Shown here piece after piece: positions 12,601-23,259 of a stretch of 64,000 nucleotides of DNA (the first letter of the stretch is position 1; the number at the start of each line of letters is the position of its first letter). The stretch is taken from NCBI GenBank assembly GCA_013399855.1, contig VXAY01002187.1, positions 545,609 through 609,608 of the forward strand. The letters are read 5' to 3'. The notes beneath the pieces are model-generated. The model did no database searches and was not told the DNA's origin. It worked only from the letters and a program-made list of their open reading frames with translations. A program made the translations under genes and the position numbers. The stretch is from Oxyruncus cristatus (taxonomy: Eukaryota > Chordata > Aves > Passeriformes > Cotingidae).

Positions 12601-14649
12601 TGCCTGAGTGCCATAACACTGAACTGAAACCTGGCAGAGAGACAGGTTTAGATTTGGATGCGGAATAGTGATTTATTTAAGCTCTACACCACTCTGAGGT
12701 AAGTTGTATGTGCTTCATAGCTTTAGGTCATACATGCATTTTGGTATGTGGACTGTCAGGTAACCTTTCCAATAAAGTTAAATGCCTCCCCTCGAGTCTT
12801 AGTAACTCAGAGATGAATAAAGCCCCGGAGCTATTGAATTGACAGGGCTTTGTGTTTACAGGTGTACGCAACTGTGCAGTGTGTTTTGTATCTGCTGACG
12901 TGTCGCGAAGGGAAAGCCAGTGCTTTGGTTGAGTTGTTAGAGGAAAGTCATACATGTCTGCCACTGCAGTCCTTATTGGTCCCACTCCATCATGGACATC
13001 TTGAGTGATGGAGGTGATTGAGCTCAAAACCAAAAAAGAACTTGGACAGTTGTGCACGGAAATGCTTTTCAAGGAGTTACTCATTGTCTGTTCATGCTGA
13101 TCTTAAAATGCCACATATGAATGGGAAATGGTTAAAGTACTGTATTTTTTAAGTCCTATATCACCTAATTTTGAATTTATGCAAATAGGCCAACCCCATA
13201 ATTAGTTTTATTTTTTTTACTCCTTCTCACAAAGAAGAAAGAATTTCACAAAGTTTAAAGTAAAAAGAGAAGTTTGCATGGAAAACTTGAAGCTGCAGTC
13301 AATTAGTCTAACTACTGAAATTGTCTTTATTCTGGATGAAGTTTCACTAGCTTGAAGGCCAGTGCCTGCAACTGGTGTAAGGCCGGTGTGCTCACTATTA
13401 ACATATGGACCTGAAGTGTGGTTCAGCTGCCTCAGTGGATCACACTAACCACAGGAGGCAGAGGATCAGCTGGTATCAGTTAGCCATCACGACATATGCC
13501 TCTGCCTGGCTTGCTGCCTGGCACACGCCTGTGAAGTAACAAGAGACAGGCAGGACTTATGAGTACATTGGGAGACAATTTGACACAGAACTGAGCAGGC
13601 AGAGCAGAAGATGAAACAGGGGGCTTTAGAGGTAGGCGTGGAGTAAATTACCAAAACGTTTCTTTTTCCATGTGAATAATTTGAAGTCCGACTTCATAAT
13701 AAGTGATCCCATGTGGTGCTTCCTTAGAGTAATTCTTACCTATTGTAATCCTTTAAACATTCTGAGATGCCTGAAGTATGAAGTAATTTCAATCTATTGC
13801 CTGGAATGTACTAATCACACTCAACAAATTTTTTAACTGCTATTGAATACTTGAATGTAATTTTTCCTCCTCATTCTGCTTCCTCCCCATCAGGGGCAGA
13901 GATATTACTGTTTCTACAGCAAGCCTGGCATAGGTACAGCTGTATCATGTATGGTTGAGTTGGTGATGAATGGTGGTTGAATAGAATGTATTAGCTGAAT
14001 GTGTATGTTTAGACTATATAAATCAATAGTCTATTATAGTGAGTAACTTTCCCCCCAGTTCAGCTGGTAGTTTTTAGAAAAAGCATTACTACAGGGGTGG
14101 TAACTTCCTTTTTTTTTTTTCCCTTCCATCAAAATATGATAAACAAAGTGATTGTTTCCTTTTATGAGAAAATTGTGTAGCCCTGGCTTGACTCTTGATA
14201 ACTGTCTTAAAAATTCCCTCAGTTGATTGTACTCATTTTAGCGATGTGAAACAAAAGAAACAACGTTCCGTGCTTGTAGGTCTCATTGCAAGGAATAGCA
14301 CTGAGAATCTGAGGAATGCAAGAGTTTTCCAATGAAAACATCACAGTAATTGCTTTAAAGGAGTGAATCATACGTGTAATCTTTCAAATATGCTGGCATG
14401 GATTTTGTTAAGACTGACTGACTTAGCTAGTGTGATGGGTGCTATTCTTTAGAAACATACCTAATGATAATAATAGAGATCTTGTCTGATCTCAAAGCAA
14501 GGTAGGGCCAAGTGAGACTAAATCTTAGACATGAAACCTTCTGGGACGCAATAGTTTGCAGAGGCAGATGCTTTTTAGTTTGGGAGATGCTGCGCTGCTA
14601 GGAGTGATCTCTTTAATTACCATTATGATCCTGACAATCTGATGACACT
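6627..14649. other. unique DNA, no gene recognised
   Basis: About 8 kb without a recognised repeat or gene. Minus-strand open stretches at 9946-10134 and 12728-13084 were examined; neither shows a family motif or a convincing pair of splice sites. A short E-box palindrome at 11677-11699 is listed separately. Confidence 0.5.
11677..11699. repeat. 23-base palindrome holding two E-boxes
   Basis: Ten-base arms ATCACCTGTG and CACAGGTGAT pair perfectly around the loop CTA. Each arm contains a CACCTG/CAGGTG E-box, the class bound by ZEB and Snail family repressors. Binding is inference only. Confidence 0.6.
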
Positions 14650-14925
14650 AATAAGAATCACTCAGGTTGGAAGGAGCCTTAGGAGGTTGCCCAATAATGA
14701 ATTCAGAGACAGTCTCAAGTTCTTTAATTATGGAAACTTAATTTCCTTGGAAAACTGGTGATGCTCTGGATGCTGCATAAGATGTTAGCCTTCACTGTTG
14801 CCAGGTCATGAGTCACTAATGTTTAAACTCCTATCCACCAGGACTCCAGAGTCTTTGCAGTGGAGCTGCTAGCTACCCACTCAGTCCCCACTCCAGGGCC
14901 TGTATAGCTCTTTCCTTGTAAGAAG
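14650..14925 (-). mobile_element. old CR1 LINE fragment, reverse orientation
   Basis: The left edge (AATCACTCAGGTTGGAAGGA) matches the reversed CR1 3' end, in which an AATCAT unit precedes AGGTTGGAA. Farther in, TATCCACCAGGACTCCAGAG, then GGAGCTGCTAGC, CCCACTCAGTCCCC and GCCTGTATAG follow the order of the CR1 interior read in reverse. Divergence is high and part of the element between about 14700 and 14800 is unrecognisable, so it is an old, internally damaged 3' fragment. It keeps no coding capacity. The boundaries are approximate. Confidence 0.65.
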
Positions 14926-15246
14926 AGAACCAGGTTGCTTGAAAGACGAAGTTCCTGCTCTTATTCCCCCAACTGAACTCTGATTTGCATTCTTAATCTA
15001 CTATGTTCCTCCTATTATAATTGTATGTAAAGGGTTGCTGCTGCATACTGGTTAAAAAGTTGCTGTGTTCAACCACCAAAAATATTGTTTTTTAGGTCAG
15101 AAGCAATTTGTGTATAAGCTACACCTGAGGAAACATGAAGAAAATCCAGAAAATCTTGGGGCATGCTCTAAAGATTTCTAAATGAAGGACACTATCGAAG
15201 TGTATAGATGCAAGATACAGTTGATTAGTGTCTCCTGTGCTACTTT

Positions 15247-15381
15247 CAGTAGTAATTGGAAGTTACTACTGAACAGTAGTAACTCTCTAACTAAATAAAA
15301 CAGTAATAACTCTCTAACTAAATAAAACAGTAGTAACTCTCTACTAACTAAATAGTTACTACTGAACAGTAGTAACTCTCT
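15247..15381 (+). repeat. 27-base tandem repeat flanked by small palindromes
   Basis: Units of about 27 bases beginning ACAGTAGTAACTCTCTAACT start at 15273, 15300 and 15327, with a partial fourth at 15366. The second copy has one G-to-A change and the third has a small insertion. At both ends lies the same near-palindrome, AGTTACTACT-GAAC-AGTAGTAACT (15261-15284 and 15354-15377). A further inverted copy of CAGTAGTAA sits at 15247-15255. Read on the minus strand, the repeat encodes a repetitive RELLLF peptide, which is an artefact of the repetition. Confidence 0.85.
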
Positions 15382-15717
15382 TTCTTGGAAATATTCCATG
15401 TACAGCTCTTGATTAGGACTAACTCTGCAAAAATAACATCACACAGTTAGGTGTTTAAACTTATTTAGAAGCTTTTTTTCCCCCCTACCATTTGTTTTTA
15501 GGTTTCTATTATACCCTAATTTTCCCATGGTTCATTGTTATGGGATCCTCTGTATCTTAATTAATACAGTTAATGCTTTCATTTGAATACAGTATGACTC
15601 ACCAAAACTGATCATGAAAGAAGACATGTTTGTACTCAGTAATAAATAAATAAGAACTTAATTAATCCGAATACAAGCCTGGGCTCAGAATACAATTTAA
15701 TAGTGAAACACTAGTTA

Positions 15718-15790
15718 TCCTATATGCTTATATATATATAATGCTATATCCTATGATCTGTTCTATGCATATAGACTACTACGCTATATA
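15718..15790. repeat. TA-rich low-complexity patch
   Basis: A short (TA)n run is followed by degenerate copies of CTATATCCTATGA-like words. Simple sequence. Confidence 0.6.
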
Positions 15791-18450
15791 CTATGAACTT
15801 TACACTCTGTGTTGTTAGAGGGTACAGCACATAATCCCCAAAAGGTGAATTGGAAGTGCAGTTAAAATCCAGACATCCATTTCTTTGTTTGCTACATGCA
15901 CCCAGTGATGTTGTAATTGTGGATATTGTTTTGGTTTCTAATTTCTTCCACCTTATTTTTAAATTAATACAAAACCCATGCTGTTTTCTCTTCCTGTCTC
16001 TTTTAGGGATCTCTTTAATGCAGATTCTTTGTGTTTCTTGATTAGCCCTTCATATTGAGGGACAGGTATAAGCTAATTCTCCAGTGCTATTAAATTAATC
16101 AAATTTGGGGCTTTAATACCTTTCTCTGACAAATTTCCAGAAGTTAATTTCTTTTTCATCCATTTTTCAAAGCAACAAGTGAGCAGTGGTAATAAAAAAG
16201 CTAATAGTGATCTAGGAGACTGTGAAAAATGAGACACTCCAACCCTCACCAATGAAGTGACCAAATATTTTAATTCAACTGATCAGAATCAAAACAAACA
16301 TTTTTAAAATATATTTCTATTCCTAGCCTAGCCTTATTGATCCACGAATTCTTTCTGTACATGTTGCAGGAAATTCAACCTCAAGAGCCTTGAGGTTTCC
16401 TGACTTTTTGTGAATGACTGCAGAGAAAGATTGAGGTGTTAAGGGCTCATAGTTGTTTACAGGAACTTTTTGCCTGTGAACTGATGCTTGATCACATTCA
16501 ATTTCTTTGAAACAAGAGTAAGAGCTTCAAAAACATATTTTTTTTCTGTGGGCATTTCCCCTTCCTTGTAGTATTGAGGACAGCTTATGAGCTTTCAATT
16601 AAAATGTAAAAAGCATCACAAAATTGCCTTCTTTCAAGACCTCAGAGATGGTACATGTATGATAAAATCATAGGCCCTGCAATTTTCTGGTTCTCAGGTA
16701 TTCATTCAAGTGTATTTATCAAAGGCAATTGACTTCTGGTCCTGCCTGCATATGGATTTAGAATTAATTTCCAAAACCTATTCTTCCTCTTTTCTTTTCC
16801 CCACTAACCCCAAATTTTGCTCTAGATGCTTTGGATTTAGTAAGACACATCAAACAGTCTTACTGCTGGCACTTGTGGAACAGAAGTTTAGCTCTGTGAT
16901 TATCATGTCAATAGAAGGTTGTATTTTGCTTGTATTGAAGGCTTCTTCACAGTAAAATCTAAAATGTATCCTGATTCTTTAGAACAAGACAGTTATATAG
17001 ATACTTCATGGTTAGGACACAAGCAGAAGGATGTCTTTATAAGCAGAGAACATATTCCTTCTGAATCTCCACAAAGAAGGTGTAGCTTTGGCTGTCTTTG
17101 TTCCTTACAAAGTAATTATTTGCATGTTACAACACATTGAATTGTGACAATTATTGTTTATTGACATTATTTGCAATTTGGTGTTTAGAGTCATTTACAG
17201 ATTTTAAAAAGTGGTAGAGAATGTATTTCTTCTTGCCCCTTTTTGGGGCCAAGTGCTTTGTATGGCAGGTTAGTTGCTGGAAATTGCTGCTCTCACTACC
17301 TTAGGTATACAGTAGTAGAATAGCTCAAATAAGGAAGAGATTCATGTGAGCTGTCTGTTAATGCTTGGTTCATGCAAGTGCTAATTAATAGTTTCTTGGT
17401 TCATGCAGTTTTTGGCTTCATGAATAGTTCAAAGAACTTCAGTGGCTTTCTAAATTGGCTTAAAGAATGCTGGGAGGGAAAAAAAGTGTCAAAATCTGAT
17501 GTTCACTGGATTGTCTCTGTTCTCCATTTGACATTATTTTACGTTGGTTTTTTTAGTTTGGTTTTTACAGAGGGGTAAAATAACGGGAAAGGTTAACATG
17601 ACTTTAGTATTCAGAAAAGCTGGAGTTTAAACATTTGTCCCGGCTCTGCAAAGACTATTCTGCACTCCAGCAGACTGTAAAATAACATTTTCCTTATGTT
17701 CCTCTGTCTTTTAGAGTAAAAAATTCTATCAGATCTTAGATTTTTAAAAATTTCTAAGTATACACAAGAGAATTCTTAAGATATTTGTCTAGTTATCTTA
17801 TTAAAAAAAAAGTTGGTGGGAGGGGAGGTGAAGAAGAAAGTAAAAAAAAAACCCAAACCATCACCACCCCCATGCTCTTCTCCTTCTGAAATGCGATGTC
17901 TTTGTTTTTATTGCATAATTAAAACAGAATGTTGGCTTTTTATATGAAATTAGGAAAGCAATCAATGAATAACATGATAAATTGCTTTAGGACATGTTGA
18001 GAAATGCCCTAAGAATGGGTGAAGTACAATGTTTCTCTTGGAAAGCAAATAAAACATCAGTCTCCTCTTACTACAGAGAACCAATTCAGTCAGCTGCTGA
18101 ACAAGGGAGAGTGAGGAATTATGTAAATTCTGGATTCACTGAAGAGCAGGGGTCTATATAGCTGGAAAGCAGAATAGGACTGTGACAGCCTCCCGAATCC
18201 AATGTCAGACTGAGCATTATAGAGCTGATGCTGCCACGAACAAGAGGCATAGAAGGGGGACTGTGATTTGCCTGCTGACTAGACTGGCTCCAGAGCGCTT
18301 TGGGTTTTAATATGTGGTAGACTGAAAGTCCTGGCGGACAAAAATGCATTAGCAAAAGTGTTAGCCTGTCCAAATGGGAGCATGGGTAATGGTTCCATTC
18401 ACTCCATCTCTTCATAAAGATCCCAAATTACATTTGCTTAATAATAATTT

Positions 18451-18471
18451 GGGGGGGGGGGGGAGGAGGGG
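18451..18471 (+). repeat. poly(G) run, G-quadruplex-capable
   Basis: Thirteen consecutive G, then AGGAGGGG. Long G runs are unusual in this A+T-rich window. The tract could fold into a quadruplex. The exact count of G may be a sequencing artefact. Confidence 0.85.
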
Positions 18472-21400
18472 AAACATCCTCAAGCCTGTACACCGTTCTT
18501 CCTTTTGTATTTTATTTGTGGAATTATTGAAGCAGACAAACCTTACCCCCAGTAACTTACCAGTTCCTGAAAGGTGAGTTTCTGAAAAATTTAATATAAT
18601 TGCAAGAAAAGAGGCTGGCCATTCTTAAATTTGAGGACCAATTGGTCAATTAAAGTCTGTCCATTGTTGTGCTCTTTCTTTAAAGTCAGTAAATAAAAAA
18701 TAGCCTCTAAACTATTCCAGCTGCAGTATAAAACTGTCTTACCAGTACAGCTGCTGACCTGAAACATCTTAAAGAATTTCACATATATTTTTTTTAAGCA
18801 ACGGAGAGTGTTATAAGAGTGTGTTCTTAGCATGGATATGATGGGCTGTCTGCCAATGTCTTCAGAGGAAGACTTGCCTGTAAACATTTTCTGGTAACTG
18901 GTGTACAATGGTGGCTTCAAAAGGAGTAGATTAATTGGATTTTTACCAGAATCAAAAATGTTCTGCAGTTTAATTTTATTTGTTCTATTAAGTAAGCAAG
19001 ATGGCTTTAACTCATGTTTTTTGGCTCAGCAAAACCCTGTCAGCTGATGAGCCAGCATTAAGGGAAGCAAACTGAACAGGGAAGTTGCAGGCAGTAGAAA
19101 GCAACATCCCATATAGCTCATGGTCATTTAGCTGGGTTGAAATAGGAATCAATTTGCCAGCACAGAGCATAAGTACAGATATGGCTTAGTATTTTATTGT
19201 CTCTTTCATTTGAAAACCTCAAAAGAACAAACTGATGAGGTGTCCCAGCATCATTGTCTTTTATGGCAGAGTTATGAGCTGCAGTAGAATAGTGAGTTAC
19301 TGCTTGATCTGCCTAAAAACCAGAAGAGAGTTGTGTTACTATATGACAGGAATAATTCCTGAACTTCCACCAAATTCTTCATCCTTGCCACTAGCAAACT
19401 CTTCATGTTACTGCATGTGTGTTGGACATAGCCTTGATTGTGACAGTGGTGAGATCAAAATTGGAATAGTCAAAGCTTAAGCGCTGATCTACCCTCTTCA
19501 TTTGCATAGACTGTGTCCTAGCCACAGGTGGGCTTTCTTGACAGATTTCTGTTTATAGAATGGATCCACTCCATTAACCATTGGAATGATTCCAATACAG
19601 TGGAATGGATCCACTCCATTATCAGGAAGAAAAATGCAAGAGATTTTGAGATATCCAGGCTGCTAATGAGTAGCTTCTAGAAGAAAAGGATAATAACAAG
19701 TGAAGGAGATGGTGGGAGTTACTGTAGAAATAGAGGTATTGTTCAATGCTGTTTCAGCAAACTGCTCAAGAGGAAGCACATAGATGAACTCCACCCTAAA
19801 AATCAGATCTGTGACCTCTCACCTTCTTCTGATGCCAAGACGAGGAAAATCAATGTGATTTATAATTCAATTGAAAGTAACCTGGTGTCAGTGAAATGTT
19901 TACTATAAAAAAAAATACATCATTGTTGGGAAAAATGTTTTTTTCTTTACACTGATAACGAGAGAGATCTAAAATTAATACAGAACTTAACCATGGTGGG
20001 TAGACAGCATCAACCACAGGTCTTGCTTGGGCTTTTCAGTAGTATGACCAAATGATCTGCTTTAGCAGCATATTAGGTATGAGTAAAAAAAGTTGAAGCA
20101 GTAAACTAAATGCTAAGATGTTGCCAATTCTGAAAATTACTCTGAACTATATTGGCATATCTACTCATATCCAAGTTTCCAAAGAAATGTATGTCACAAA
20201 TAATGTTAATCAAGGCAGAGGCAGCCACTTGGAGTGTCATCTGAGTTTAAAAAAAACCAAACCAAACACACAAAATGACCTCTAAAGCTGCATTTTAATT
20301 TCCAAAAGCATGAAATATTTCATATTACTTGGGAGAAGAAAAAGTGAGATGCCAGCTGATTCAAAAAGACTGTCACAAAGACTTGAGGTTTAGTGAATAT
20401 ACTGGGTGTTTTCAGCAATGCCTTTGAGGTTCACCCACTAACAGTAGTTCTGAAAAATGTCTTTAAAGTCTGCATCTTATTCTTTTGATGGATTACCAGA
20501 ATCTCAGGCTAATGCCTAAATATAGTGCAACATAAACTGCAGCTAAAGCAGAGAAAGAGGAAATGAAATAAGAATGCCTGAAGAAACTTTGAACGTCCTT
20601 GTTTTGGTTTATTTCACAATCTTAGCATGAGTTCTTAGCTGGCAGTATGCAATATATACACGACTCAGAGAGCCAACACAGCATGACAGCCTGAAACAGA
20701 AATATGTATTATATACCAAGTGAAAAGTGAACTAAAGATGTCAGATATAACTGCAAAGTTCAAGCAGAGTTGCTATGAAAGCAGGGATTGTAACTCTACA
20801 GTTTTGAATTGACCTCTTTGGTTTTTTTATTATTATTATTTCTGAAGAAGATATTAACTCCCTGTGATCTAGAAAGAATTAGAGCACTTTCAAGCTCAGA
20901 TTACAGCAAAGAATAAATAAAATTATGTTGCTTTTCCGTACAGCGTGCATACCTGCCTGGGGGTTCTCGCACCTTTGGAAATAATGTATTTTACCTTCTT
21001 GTCAGACTTTGGATATTTATCGCTTTCATTAAAGAACCTCTACATACAACTTCTCATTAGATCTAAGAGTAACTGAATACCTCACTAGACAAACTTGCTG
21101 TGAATTGTTGAACTTGCTGAGATTGTTAAGCATCCTAAATATTAGAGGGAGAAGAGTAGTCAGCTTTAATGCATCTTGCAATGTGGAAAAAGTGAAGATT
21201 GACATGAAATGAATGTTAAACAAGTGCTTTACTACCACTTCAAGAGCTTCTTTCAGGCATTTGTTGCTGTGATGGATGCCTCAACAAGTGTTTTGCTAAT
21301 GAAGTTATCCATCATTGGGCAGTAGTAATGAACTTTGAATTTATTACATAGCCACCTAATCTTGAGATGACATTGGACACTTGTGCATCGGAGACTGTTT

Positions 21401-22124
21401 TCTGTCACTGGTAAACCTGGGGTAGACACAAAAGGTACTCGGAAAGATTTATTCACAACTTGCCTGAAGGGGGAAGCACAGACAAAGGCGTCACTTTGTC
21501 TGTCCCAGAATTCAACAGACCTTTTGAGTGTTCAGGGCTTCTGAAATTCTCTTCTGGCACATCATGGAGGTTTTGTTTTTCATGTTCACATAGAACTGAT
21601 TGCTTCAGTGACAAAAATGTTGGTGTTTTAACCACATTTTAAAAAATGCTTGCAAACACTAGAGAACTGACACTCTAAAAATGGCAAGAAGCAGCTTCTA
21701 GACTATCAGTGGCAATTGTTACAAAATCTGCTCACTTGCCTTTTCTGCAATAGGATGCATTCACAAAACAACTTTGGAAGAGGAATGAGAAGAAAGAGAG
21801 ACAGTAATTTGACTAGCAGAATTATTATTTGGTGTATAAGATGGATGACTGTTTTGATGGATGACTGTTCTTTTTGCTTTCACACTAAGTAGAAAATACA
21901 ACTTTATTTGGCAACATCAGAAATCTGATCTGTGGTTCCTCTAGCTTCTTCTGCACTTTTGTATGAGTGTGTGCTAAAATGGGTGTTTGCAACCTAACCA
22001 CCAAGTAGAGTGCTACCTTTTAGTGGTACAGGAAAAATAAGGTCTGTCCCAGTGACTTAAATGGATGCTTCTATTATACTGAAAGGCAAAGGATCAAGAT
22101 CTCTGGTGATTTTACTTCACAGAC
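18472..22124. other. unique DNA, no gene seen
   Basis: No coding or RNA gene could be supported. It holds the nested palindrome/direct repeat at 19558-19621, a (TTA)n patch near 20827-20840 and a 14-base direct duplication (GATGGATGACTGTT) at 21840 and 21856. Confidence 0.55.
19558..19621. repeat. 19-base direct repeat flanking a palindrome
   Basis: GAATGGATCCACTCCATTA occurs at 19558-19576 and again, identical, at 19603-19621. Between them lies a perfect 17-base palindrome, ATTGGAAT-G-ATTCCAAT (19580-19596). Each repeat is itself an imperfect hairpin (AATGGA / TCCATT). Confidence 0.85.
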
Positions 22125-22783
22125 AACAGTTCTGTTTGATCGGTAGAGAATTGTAGCAGTGTGCCCAGGTGGCCAAGAAGGCCAATGGCATCCTGGCCCA
22201 TATCAGAAATAGTGTGGCCAGCAGAACCAGGGCAGTGATTGTCTTCCTGTGCTCGGCACTGCTGAGGCTGCACCTCGAACCCTGTGTCTAGTTCTGGGCC
22301 CATCACTATAAGAAAGGCTTTGAGGTGTTGGAGTTTGTCCAGAAGAAGCAATGGAACTGGTGAAGTGTCTGGAGAGTAAGTCATATAAGAAGCACCTGAG
22401 GGAGCCAGGGGTATTTAGCCCAGAGAAAAGGGAGGCTCGGGGGTGACCTTATTGCTCTCTACAACTCCCTGAAAGGAGATTGTAGCCAGGTGAGGATTGG
22501 CCTCTTTTTGGAAGTAATGAGACAAAATGAGAGGAAATGTCTTCAAGTTGCACCAGGGAAGGTTTAGACTGCATATTAGGAAAATTGTCTTTCCTCAAAG
22601 GGTGGTCAGATATTGGAACAGCCTGCTCAGGGAAGTGGTGGAGCCACCAACCCTGGAGGTATTTAAAAGTTGTGTGGATGTTGCACTTGGGCACATGCTT
22701 TGGTGGTCTTGGCAGTGCTAAGTTAATGGTTGGACTTGATGGTCTTGGAGGTTTTTTCCAATCTAAATGATTCTATGATTCTA
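22125..22783 (+). mobile_element. CR1 LINE 3' fragment
   Basis: This is about 660 bases collinear with the 3' part of avian CR1. Landmarks in order are CAGTGTGCCCAGGTGGCCAA, GGCATCCTGGCC, GTGTGGCCAGCAG, TCTCTACAACTCCCTGAAAG, GGTGGAGCCACCAACCCTGG, GTTGGACTTGATGGTCTTGG, and the terminal tail ATGATTCTATGATTCTA. The 5' side is truncated, as usual for LINE insertions. Scattered substitutions and small indels break any ORF, including the reverse-transcriptase C-terminus that lies in this part of CR1, so it is inactive. No target duplication was identified. Confidence 0.93.
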
Positions 22784-23226
22784 ATTTTGCTTCGGGAAGG
22801 AATGGGTGGTCCTGAAAGAGTACAATACAGTGACCAGCACAAAGGATGAGATGTGATCTGATAGACAGGTCTGCTATTGTGCTGTAAAGCTGGAATCCTC
22901 TTTTCTTGAAAGATTAAGATGCTGTCTCTTACCTCTTACAGCAGTACTTACAGTTTGATTTTCAGCTTCTCAGCCAAGTATCTGTTGTCAAAAGTATTCA
23001 TGATTAAGATAAAAGAATGAAGGATTTTGCCAAACAAACAGTAGAAAATGAAAGACTATTCATGTTCATTGTTGTTCCAGATGAATATTATATTAAGGAC
23101 ATGCCTAGGTAGCATGGTTAAACTTAGCTTTGGTATTTTATTTTTGTTTAGGGTATGTTTGCATGTATAATACAGCTTTTATAATTTGCTGATCATACAC
23201 TATAGTCACTGTTTGAGAGACAGCAT

Positions 23227-23259
23227 CTGATAATATATCCCATCTTGATATATTATCAG
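23227..23259. repeat. 13-base-arm perfect hairpin
   Basis: CTGATAATATATC (23227-23239) and GATATATTATCAG (23247-23259) are perfect reverse complements around a 7-base loop. The arms are A+T-rich. There is no trailing T run, and this is not a bacterial context, so terminator is not the call. Confidence 0.85.

Larger units (their letters stand above)
14926..18450. other. unique DNA with small repeats
   Basis: No gene was recognised. It contains the tandem/palindromic repeat at 15247-15381, a TA-rich patch near 15718-15790, a 9-base-arm hairpin at 16377-16397 (AACCTCAAG / CTTGAGGTT, loop AGC) and a 13-base spaced direct repeat (CTTGGTTCATGCA) near 17364 and 17395. Confidence 0.55.

Noticed and set aside
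12728..13084. 118-codon minus ORF with several CpGs
   Set aside because: The length is within chance. No motif was seen, and the splice sites around it are weak.
22112..22770. Several ORFs on both strands
   Set aside because: They fall within the CR1 fragment at 22125-22783.
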